A stretch of 64,000 nucleotides of DNA. It comes from Charina bottae. Taxonomy: Eukaryota > Chordata > Lepidosauria > Squamata > Charinaidae. The stretch spans positions 92,512,001 to 92,576,000 of the forward strand of contig JALMGJ010000001.1 of NCBI GenBank assembly GCA_023362775.1. Reading direction: 5' to 3'. The notes under the pieces were generated by a model. The model was not told the DNA's origin. It ran no database searches and saw only the letters and a program-made list of their open reading frames with translations. Position numbers and translations under genes: made by a program. Shown here one piece after another: positions 52,538-62,057 of this stretch. The first letter of the stretch is position 1. The number at the start of each line of letters is the position of its first letter.

Positions 52538-52744
52538 CAGAGCTTTCCAAACTTTTCATGTTGGTGACACACTGTTTAGACATGCATCATTTCGTGACAC
52601 ACTCTTACAGCAGGGCACAAGGCAGGCACTAGGACCTGTGTGGAATCCTGGCAGGGCAGGTTTGGAGGCAGCAGCAGCCGCGACACACCCAGACACTACA
52701 GCCGATACACTAACGTGTCCCGACACACAGTTTGGAAAGCTCTG
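52538..52744. mobile_element. hAT MITE with one minisatellite unit (shortest copy)
   Basis: Ends CAGAGCTTTCCAAACT and AGTTTGGAAAGCTCTG; perfect duplication GTCTAGAT (52530-52537, 52745-52752). One AGGCACTAGGACCTG unit only. Lies 35 bp from the Tc1 end. Confidence 0.95.
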
Positions 52745-52752
52745 GTCTAGAT

Positions 52753-53554
52753 AATTTCACCATTCTGTGAAATTATATGTATTTTACAGAATGTGGCAGC
52801 AAAAGTGCTGATAGAGGCCTGCTTTTTTGATCATCTCCCACTGAGTTTATAGCATCTTCAAAGGTTCCTACTTTGGTTCTAAGGCCAATTCAGGATGCTG
52901 GTTTTCACCTTTAAAATCTCATTGGCTTTGGACTGAGATATCTAAAGAACCACTTCCTCCCATACCGACCTATTCCCACTTTAGGATGCTCAGCTGAGTT
53001 ATGCTCTGCATATGAATGATCAAAAACAATCCTATCTTGGCAAGTGATTGGCTTGGGCTGTGATGAAAGATTTCTGCATTTTTCATATTTTTCTATTGTT
53101 ATTTTTATCCTACTCTGAGGGGTTTTTTTCTTTTTTGTTTTAAGCTTGTTCTGTTTTTATGCTTCACATACTGTTGTGCACTTTTTTAACATTTATGATC
53201 GCTGACTGCCTGGACAAAAGAAAGGCCCTGTGGAATCAGGCTAGTGGCCTATCTGGTCCAGTTTTCTCTGTCACACAGTGACCAACCAGATATATTCAAC
53301 ATATTTACAAGCATGGGCAGGAGGAGAGCAATATGCCTTGTCCACTGTCATTCCCCAGCAAGTGAAAGCTTTCTCTGCAGATGAAAACACTGGATAGAAA
53401 TACTAATGGGAAGGAAGGAAGGGGCATTAATTTTCAACCCCTCTGTATTAACTTCCCCTTACTTTCATTTATTTAGAATCTTAGCCATTGAAATTTTCCA
53501 ATCAGCATCTAATCTGTTGCTTTGAGGCAGAAAAGCAAACTCTTTTTTTTTGTT
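52753..53554. other. No recognised gene
   Basis: The segment near 53216-53340 (GTGGAATCAGGCTAGTGGCC...) resembles one at 3010-3080 and is probably an old shared repeat. Confidence 0.45.
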
Positions 53555-53706
53555 TCTATGAAGGTTCTCAGTCATCCAGGTGGAATTGTCTGTAGCTTGA
53601 ATCATGTCAACTGGATTTCTATTTTCTATTATATAATATAATAAAAAACTATTATAAAAGTTATTATTAAAATAGAAATCCAGTTGACATGATTCAAACT
53701 ACAGTC
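53555..53706. mobile_element. Palindromic element relic without hammerhead core
   Basis: GTCTGTAGCTTGAATCATGTC on the left and GACATGATTCAAACTACAG on the right, in inverted orientation around an AT-rich spacer. These are the outer arms of the element at 40639 with the inner part lost or replaced. Confidence 0.65.
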
Positions 53707-53712
53707 TTTTTT

Positions 53713-54700
53713 TGTTGTTGTTTCTTCGTTCAGTCGCTTCCGACTCTTCGTGACTTCATGGACCAGCCCATGCCAGAGCTTCCTGTCAGCCGTCACCATC
53801 CCCAGTTCCCCACAGTCGAGTCCGTCACCTCCAGAATATCATCCATCCATCTTGCCCTTGGTCGGCCCCTCTTCCTTTTGCCTTCCACTTTCCCTAGCAT
53901 CAGCATCTTCTCCAGGGTATCCTGTCTTCTCATTATGTGGCCAAAGTACTTCAGTTTTGCCTTTAATATCATTGCCTCAAGTGAGCAGTCTGGCTTTATT
54001 TCCTAGAGTATGGACTGGTTTTATCTTCTTGCAGTCCAAGGCTCGCTCAGAATTTTCCTCCAGCACCACAGTTCAAAAGCATCTATCTTCCTTTGCTCAG
54101 CCTTCCTTATGGTCCAGCTCTCACAGCCATAGGTTACTACAGGGAATACCATTGCTTTAACTATGAGGACCTTTGTTGTCAGTGTGATGTCTCTGCTCTT
54201 AACTATTTTATCAAGATTTGACATTGCTCTCCTCCCAAGAAGTAAATGTCTTCTGATTTCCTGGCTGCAGTCAGTGTCTGCAGTAATCTTTGGCACCTAG
54301 AAATACAAAGTCTGTCACTGCCTCCACGTTTTCTCCCTCTATTTGCCAGTTATCAATCAAGCTGGTTGCCATAATCTTGGTTTTTTTGAGGTTTAACTGC
54401 AACCCAGCTTTTGCACTTTCTTCTTTCACCTTCATCATAAGGCTCCTCAGCTCCTCCTTGGTTTCAGCCATCAAAGTGGTATCATCTGCATATCTGAGAT
54501 TGTTAATGTTTCTTCCAGCGATTTTAACTCCAGCCTTGGATTCATCAAGCCCAGCATGTCGCATGATGTGTTCTGCGTACAGGTTGAATAGGTAGGGTGA
54601 GAGTATACAGCCCTGTCGTACTCCTTTCCCAATTTTAAACCATTCCGTTGTTCCATGATCTGTTCTTACTGTTGCTACTTGGTCGTTATACAGTTTGCTT
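53713..54700 (-). pseudogene. Bov-B LINE 3' part, minus strand
   Basis: Minus strand encodes the reverse transcriptase from the Asn-Asp-Gln-Val-Ala-Thr-Val-Arg block through Tyr-Ala-Asp-Asp (intact here) to the C-terminus, in two frames (54271-54708 and 54021-54296) with further stops towards 53713. 5'-truncated and frameshifted. Same subfamily as the copy at 26881. Confidence 0.9.
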
Positions 54701-55845
54701 GTTAGCACAAGCTATTTAAATCACAAGGGGGAAAACGTTATCCTTGTCTAAACATTAAATAAAGTATTCTATTTTCACTTTCCACACTGCTGTTTCAAGC
54801 ATCTAGTTATCTCTAGATCCTCTTCTGCCAAGATTGTATTCATTTCATATATTGCATATAGCAAACTTCAACAAAGCAAAGATAAGTGCAAATGAAGTAA
54901 ATTTATTGGTATTTAAAGGAAGAGGAAAGCCATAAGTGAAACAAGCAAACACCCCCCCCCCCTCTAATCTACATTGCCTGAATCTAGGAGTGTCTGTGTC
55001 TGGTGTGTGTGTGTGAAAAATGTGTGTGAAAAAAGGCAAGATAGCAGCTGTATCTATGTGGTTGAATTTCTGCCCTTTTTGGTGTGCATCACAGGGCAAG
55101 TTTGATTGCATTGTTGTGGCCTTCATCTCAACTTTTTCTACTACCAGCACCCCACCTCTTGAAGATGCCTAATCTGCTGGGCTTGATGAGATCAGAAGTG
55201 CCTCAAGTTTTAATTACAGAAAAAAATAAGTTTCTAAGTTCCTGAGCCAACCTTTCTCAACCTGGTGCCCTTCCAAATTCAGGGGTAGATGCGTTAGATC
55301 TCATTTCCTATGACTCGCAGTTCCATGAGTGGAGGTATGCTGGCTGTAAATGATGGGAGTTGTAACATGTACTATGTTATCCTAGCCTATCTTTAAACAA
55401 AAACGGTGACCAGTGCATCTTGTACTGGACAGCTCTGGACAATGCATACCCTACTAGTCACATTCAATCACCCAAACTATCCTTAATCTTCAAACCACCC
55501 CAAGATTACAAGGTCATGTTTTGCTTTTTAAATCCTCCCTCCAAACCTCCCAAAATACATTTTTTAAAGCTGAATGTTTTGCATCGCACCTCCTCCAGTG
55601 TCGATCACTGTTAAATAAAATATATGTTACAGTTGCCCACCATTGCTTTAGAATGAAAACAAAGTTATCAGGGAGGAATTTCCTTCCCATATACTTCCTT
55701 GAGTATCCATTATCTACCTTCCTCTCCAAAAATAATCTTGAGGAAAAATCGGCTAATTAAATAAATACACACACACACCATTATCAAATCAGATGTCTGG
55801 AAAGAAAGATATCTAAGAGAACATTTGTAGCTCAGGGTTGAACTG
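54701..55845. other. No recognised gene
   Basis: Includes a CCTTTCTCAACCTGG decayed hAT-like segment near 55248-55370 and a poly-C tract near 54953-54962. Confidence 0.45.
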
Positions 55846-55920
55846 TGGAGTCACAGCAATGTGGCAATGAAACGTCTGCAAGAAAACAACAAGGCTCAGA
55901 GAGCACCAAGGACTCCACAG
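55846..55920 (+). mobile_element. Fragment of the second hammerhead-like repeat
   Basis: Shares GTGGCAATGAAACGTCTGC, AAGAAAACAACAAGGCTCAG and CACCAAGGACTCCACAG with the element at 42098, opposite orientation. The CTGAAGA half is degraded. Confidence 0.55.
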
Positions 55921-55944
55921 AAAGATGTCTTTTAAAAATACTGT

Positions 55945-56170
55945 AACTGAATCACTTCAGTTCATAAAATTGGAAGGAGTCATTAAGGTCATCAAGTCCA
56001 ATCCCTGTTCTGTGCAAGACTCCAAATTAAAGCATCCTGACCACGAGCTGGACACACCTGGTGAAGGAGAGCCAACCACCTCTTGGTTGATTCCAGCATT
56101 CAGCAGCTCTTACAGTGAAGAATGTATTGATTCTAATGTTCATTCAGAATCTGACTTCCTGCAACAAATG
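55945..56170 (-). mobile_element. CR1-type LINE 3' end remnant
   Basis: AAAATTGGAAGGAGTCATTAAGG followed by TCATCAAGTCCAATCCCTG and a later GTGAAGGAGAGCC block are the reverse-strand signature of CR1 3' ends. Strongly diverged. Confidence 0.6.
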
Positions 56171-56430
56171 ACCATTATTCTGAGTCTTGTACTCTGAAAT
56201 CACAGAAAAGAGATCTCTGATGTCATGTTTTGGGGTTCTTGAAGCATCCTATTTTATCTTGCTTCAGTCCTCTCAAACATGCCCAACTCCCCCTACATCC
56301 CTACGCAGGACTTTGTTTCAAGTACCCAGATTTCATGAGAGGTTCCCAGGGTTTAGGATTCCATCCTTGCAGGGGCAAGAATATGGCTATTGTTTGATCA
56401 CCAAGGGCAGGAAGTAAGATGCTACTAAAG

Positions 56431-56831
56431 CAGAGCTTTCCAAACTTTTCATGTTGGTGACACACTTTTTAGACATGCATCATTTCACGACACACTCTTA
56501 CACCACGGCATCATTTTGCGACACACTCTTACAGCAGGGCACAAGGCAGGCACTAGGACCTGCGCGGAATCACAGCAGGTTTGGAGGCAGCAGGGCACAA
56601 GGCAGGCACTAGGACCTGCGTGGAATCACAGCAGGTTTGGAGGCAGCAAGGCACAAGGCAGGCACTAGGACCTGCGTGGAATCACAGCAGGTTTGGAGGC
56701 AGCAGGGCACAAGGCAGGCACTAGGACCTGTGCGGAATCCTGGCAGGACTCGGAGGCAGCAGCAGCCGCGACACACCCAGACACTGCAGCCGACACACTA
56801 ACGGTCCCGACACACAGTTTGGAAAGCTCTG
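56431..56831. mobile_element. hAT MITE with internal minisatellite (four units)
   Basis: Ends CAGAGCTTTCCAAACT and AGTTTGGAAAGCTCTG; perfect duplication TACTAAAG (56423-56430, 56832-56839). Four 56-bp units; the last has the variant CCTGGCAGG junction, as in every other copy. Confidence 0.96.
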
Positions 56832-57604
56832 TACTAAAGCATTAACAGCACTTTTGAACCCACAGGAAAACAGAGAAAAGGAAGTTGGAGAGATTTGCTA
56901 GCTATCAGAGTCTTGGGGCCTATCCTCACTTTGCCACGTATGTGATGTTGCCTTCATCCCAAGCCTATCTTGTCCCTATTGGGACAAGGTTAAGTCATTC
57001 TTTTCTTTAATAACAATGTTAGTTAAAATGGCATTTCCACCCTTATTCCAATGTTACAAGCAACTTCAAGATACAGTATGTAAAACTTGTTAGGCTATCT
57101 CAAAGGGAAGTCACTGCAATCACTTGAAACAGAGGCAACAGAGGAGAATAGGAATTCATTTCTACAACTGTTTCTTGATTATTGTCAGTCTGCAGGGAAT
57201 TTGAGGAAATTCCAGTAATTGATACTGAGATGAAGACGAGGTTTGTTGGTTTGTATTTGTTGTGTGCTCCCACCTAATATAAAACTTCCATGGGTATACA
57301 GTATCTTCTTCTCATCAGCATTAGATTCTTCGGCACCAGCCTAGTGAGAATTGTCTCTTCCTCATAGGGAACAGCAACATGTTTCATGGGAATGTATTTG
57401 GCAAGATTTCCAAGCAGGTCAGTTTTTGGGCAGGAGCACACAAGCTCTCCATCCTTCACTGCTGGAGGCCCCTGAAATGTAATATCTGCCTTGCAAAACT
57501 ATCCCACATTATTTGCCACCCACTCCAGCCTGCTGGGCCAGAGAGACGGCCAGGAGTGCTGACACAGGGTGGAATTAAAATAAAGCATATCCTCCCCCTT
57601 TCTC

Positions 57605-57607
<3 letters not shown>

Positions 57608-57651
<44 letters not shown>
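57608..57651. repeat. (CA)n microsatellite
   Basis: About 22 uninterrupted CA units. Likely polymorphic. Confidence 0.97.
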
Positions 57652-57654
<3 letters not shown>

Positions 57655-57930
57655 TGTACTTCCAGAAAAAACACTGCAGAAAATAGCTAGGGTGCTGACT
57701 GTTTTCAAATCAAATTAAGGGTTGAACAAAACCACAACCCCCCTGGGATCTGGAAAAGACTGATCGGGCAAGGAGGAGGGGGTGTATTGTTTGCTTTTCA
57801 CTCTCTACAATAGATCAACCAGCTTCACATAAAAAGATGTTTCCTAAGGCAGAATGACAAGACTTCATAAAGGAGCCAGGAACACCAGCGGGCTTCCCAG
57901 TCCAAGCCCTGCAGCTTTTAACATCTAGGC

Positions 57931-58027
57931 CAGTGTTTCTCAACCTTGGCCACTTTAAGATGTGGTGGCCAGGGAATTCTGGGAGTTGGTCCACACATCT
58001 TAAAGTGGCCAAGGTTGAGAAACAGTG
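57931..58027. mobile_element. hAT MITE (CTCAACCTTGG family), short
   Basis: Ends CAGTGTTTCTCAACCTTGG and CCAAGGTTGAGAAACAGTG; perfect duplication ATCTAGGC (57923-57930, 58028-58035). Internal core partly deleted relative to the 12501 copy. Confidence 0.94.
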
Positions 58028-58035
58028 ATCTAGGC

Positions 58036-59883
58036 AAACAGGCACATGTGGGTATCAGATGACCATAAGGAAAAGCTGACAGGGGAAGGAGGAAAAGTAA
58101 GGGTCCACCTAGCCATATAAATATACATTCATTGTGCTTTTGGAAATTAACTATGCCCAAATGGCTGATTATAAAGTAACTGCCCAGGATTCAGTTTTCA
58201 GTAACAACAACAACAAAGATTCTGGTACTTATTATAAGCCTAGAAACATGATAGCAGTACTATATACAAACTCAACTGTTGGGGTAGACTGACCAAGACT
58301 TCCAATACTTGGGAAGCAAGGCACTCATACTTGATGTACTGTAACTCTCTTTCTCACCCCATTCCCCCCTCCCCCAGCCAGGGATACCAGAACAAATTAT
58401 GTTGTGATCTCTCTGCATTAAGTCTGATCAAGACATGCACACACCCCAAAGTGTTGAGCCTCTGTCACACAGGCTGTGTTTGACTATTATTCTATGTAAA
58501 TAGCTCTGGGGATTTCTTTCTGCTTTCCTACATTGCCTCCCACGCAAGCACAATACAGTGAAACTCAACAACTGTTGTCTGCAAAGGGGAGTGGTGAAGA
58601 CACTCTGAATACAGCCCTGTCTGGAGAACTCAAAAAAATAACAACCACCAAACTGCTGACTGCTGTGACCATTGAAAAGTGATTCCCAGCGACAGTACAT
58701 CCACTTTATTGAATGGAAGTGAGCTCCCTTAACACCACAGCCTGGTTCCGATTACCAAACAATTTGGCATATGGGGCCTAGTCTGCAGTTCAGTGGTGGT
58801 GTGCATGACCCCATAACTGTGGAAGATGGAAAACATTTAAAAGAACAGCTCTTTCCATGTTGTGACTGAGTTGGCATGCATGGTGAGGAAACAAGAGAGC
58901 ACCACATCTCTCCAACATGGAGAGAATCACAGCTGCCACAGCTACATTGTGGTGAGCAGGCAATGGGTTTGCCACCTGTTGTGAATTCCCTGTGGAAAAC
59001 CATACTTTAAAGCAAAGAAAGTTCTGCCTGTTCATGCCCTTATTCAGTGTGATAAAGAGAAACTTAAAATGATGGGGAAATACTACAAGATTCTTCATTT
59101 GCATCTGAAAAGCTCTGGATTGCGACTTTGAAATTTTAACATCTACTAGGATTAGTTGCACTGTTTGCCGACTCCTCCAATATCAAATATTGAGGCATGT
59201 CCACACAAGGATTCCATGGCAATTTAAAAGCAATTCTGCATCTCTCCGATCCTACAACATCAGAAGATTGGAAGGGAGCTGAGCTGCTTTGTTTCTAGCT
59301 CAGTTGCAGTGTAGTTGGAACTGTGGCAAAATTAATATTTTCTTTTGCAATGCTTTGAAATGCTGCAAATCCCGAAGGCCTTGCAAGTGGTCTGTTTCTC
59401 CATTGGAGAGAACTGGTGGATCCCACTGAGTTTTTCCCCACTGCATCAAACAACAGCACAAATACAGCCTGCCTGGGAACATCTTTTTTTCTGCCATGTC
59501 CCCATAATTTAGCCTTCATTTCATCTCCTTCATTTCATGAGTGAGACAGCCTGAAATCCTTTGCTATACCAGTGTTAAAGGAATACTTTGTCCCTTATTC
59601 TGACACTCTCTAAGGGCAACCTCAAGTTCATATGTAAAATTTGTTAGGCTTTGACATCTTGGAGGATAGTCAGGTGGTTTGGAACAGGGAGAATTAGCAA
59701 CTGGAGCAGCAAATTGTGCTAATAGAGTTCTCTGTTGACTCAGAGATCATTGGAGAGCACTTCAGCTCGACAGTGGAAAAGGCCTACCATGTGCTAACGC
59801 CTGGCTTCAGCAGCCCCAGCAGATCCTTCATAGGGAAAGGTAGCTTGAAAGCTCTCCAGGTTTTTCTTTCATACCCCTTCATA
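58036..59883. other. No recognised feature
   Basis: Longest stretch in the right part without identifiable repeats; short frames on both strands lack family signatures. Confidence 0.5.
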
Positions 59884-59891
59884 CAATATGG

Positions 59892-60557
59892 CAGAGCTTT
59901 CCAAACTGTGTGTGGCGACACAAAAATGTGTCGCCACACACAGTCTGGTGTGTTTGTAGCTTGAATCATGTCAACTGGATTTCTATTTTCTTAGTGGAAA
60001 CGTTTCGCTCCTTATCCAAGGAGCTTCTTCAGTCTGAGCAAAGTTGGTAAGGGAATCCTAAATATGTTCCTAGGTAGCTGTGTGACCTTACACCTGGGGC
60101 TAGGTCATGGTTATATTGAGATGTAATTTTTAAGTAATTACATCTCAATATAACCATGACCTAGCCCCAGGTGTAAGGTCACACAGCTACCTAGGAACAT
60201 ATTTAGGATTCCCTTACCAACTTTGCTCAGACTGAAGAAGCTCCTTGGATAAGGAGCGAAACGTTTCCACTAAGAAAATAGAAATCCAGTTGACATGATT
60301 CAAGCTACAGACAATTCCACCTGGATGACTGAGAACCTTCATAGACAGTCTGGTGTGTTGCCACACAACCCGGAAGCGCTGATCATCATCAGTGCTTCCG
60401 GGTTTTCCCGCGGCGACACACCAACTGCAGCGCGTAAAATCCTAAAGCGGCAGCAGCGCTTCCGGGTTTTTGCGCGCTGCCGCAAGGATGGCACTTCTGG
60501 GTTTTCCCGGGGCGACACATTGGTGTGTCGCTGCGGGAAAAACTTTGGAAAGCCCTG
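59892..60557. mobile_element. hAT-type element interrupted by a palindromic element
   Basis: Ends CAGAGCTTTCCAAACTGTG and ACTTTGGAAAGCCCTG. Duplication with one mismatch (CAATATGG 59884-59891, CAGTATGG 60558-60565). The left arm matches the element at 36360, while the right core has the CCGGAAGCGCTG pieces seen at 6777, making it a hybrid of the two types. Interrupted by 59955-60344. Confidence 0.92.
59955..60344. mobile_element. Palindromic element with hammerhead-like core, nested in a hAT
   Basis: Two arms of about 175 bp in inverted orientation around an AATT-rich centre near 60130. The plus-strand core is CTGAAGA (60232-60238), hairpin GCTCCTT-GGAT-AAGGAGC, GAAAC (60258-60262). A perfect 15-bp duplication ACAGTCTGGTGTGTT flanks it (59940-59954, 60345-60359), proving insertion as one unit. 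Confidence 0.8.
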
Positions 60558-60565
60558 CAGTATGG

Positions 60566-61239
60566 AGTAAGGGGAGGGGGAGCATGTCATCCACAGCAAT
60601 ATCAGTAAAGAAATTATGGAAATTGCATCATTTTAATCACTTTTCATAATTTGTGCAATAATGTCATTATGCAAATGACAGAAAAACTTCATCTGCCTCA
60701 TTTTATGAAACTTGAGTAATGACTTCATTATGCAATTGATGCAAATTGACACAGCTGACGTCATTTGAATTCTTTGCATGACATCATCGTGGAAATGACA
60801 TAAAGTGGTGGAAATATCATAGGAATTCCAACCAATACAAAGTTTGTTGCATTGAGGTCTGCTAAATATCACAATACCAAAAATCTGCAGCAGCTGAAAG
60901 TAGGACAGTGATTGTTTGCTCACCTTTGTTCCTTGTTTCTGCATTTTGAGATCCATGGTATTGAGGACAACTACAGGTCATTTTGAAACTGTTCCTGAGG
61001 TTGGAAGTCTGGAGTGTGGAAGTGACCTTAGACAAAATGCATCAAGTTTCATGAAAAGCTCTGAAAAACTCAAGAGCTTTTGTTATTTTTAAATCTTTGC
61101 ATTATCCTAATGAAAACATTGTCCTTGAATGGATTTTTGAATTTTTCTGATAGATTAATATGATACTAAAGACCAGCATGGGCTGCCTTTCCTTTCTATT
61201 TTTTTATGTGCTTGAGTGTGAGTATCTTCAACATCTCTG
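60566..61239. other. No recognised feature
   Basis: AT-rich, with repeated ATGACATCAT / TGCAAATGA-like short motifs between 60620 and 60800; no gene seen. Confidence 0.5.
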
Positions 61240-62057
61240 TTGTTGTTGTTCAGTCGTTTAGTCGTGTCCGACTCTTCGTGACCCCATGGACCATAGCACG
61301 CCAGGCCTTCCTGTCCTCCACTGCCTCCCGGAGTTTACTCAAATTCATGTTCATTACATCGGTGATGCTATCTAACCATCTCATCCTCTGCCGTCCCCTT
61401 CTCCTTTTGCCTTCAGTCTTTCCCAGCATCAGGGTCTTTTCCAGTGAGTCCTCTCTTCGCATTAGGTGGCCAAAGTATTTGAGCTTCAGCTTCAGTATCT
61501 GTCCTTCCAATGAGCAGTCAGGGTTGATTTCCTTTAGGATTGACTGATTTGACCTCCTTGCAGTCCAAGGGACTCTCAAGAGTCTTCTCCAGCACCACAG
61601 TTTGAAAGCATCAATTCTTCGGCACTCAGCCTTCCTTATGGTCCAACTCTCACAGCCATACATTACTACTGGGAAAACCATAGCTTTAGTTATACGGACC
61701 TTTGTCGGCAAGGTGTTGTCTCTGCTTTTTAATATGCTTTCTAGGTTTGCCATAGCTTTCCTCCCAAGGAGCAAGCGTCTTTTAATTTCATGGCTGCAGT
61801 CACCGTCTGCGGTGATCTTGGAGCCCAAGAAAACAAAATCTGTCACTGCTTCCATTTCTTCCCCTGCTATTTGCCAGGAAGTGATGGGACCAGATGCCAT
61901 GATCTGAGTTTTTTTAATGTTGAGTTTCAAGCCAGCTTTTGCACTCTCCTCTTTCACCCTCATCAAGAGGCTCTTTAGTTCCTCTTCACTTTCTGCCATT
62001 AGAGTGGTATCGTCTGCATATCTGAGGTTGTTGATATTTCTCCCGGCAATCTTAACT
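61240..62057 (-). pseudogene. Bov-B LINE 3' part, minus strand, different subfamily
   Basis: An uninterrupted minus-strand frame (61250-62068, 272 codons, the first few across the junction) covers the end of the reverse transcriptase, with Tyr-Ala-Asp-Asp intact, to the C-terminal stop. Residues such as Ser-Gly-Pro-Ile-Thr-Ser-Trp and Asp-Gly-Asp-Cys-Ser-His-Glu-Ile-Lys distinguish it from the other copies. The upstream part is missing, so it cannot be autonomous. The 3' end (TCGGACACGACT) resembles the Sauria SINE tail. Confidence 0.92.
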
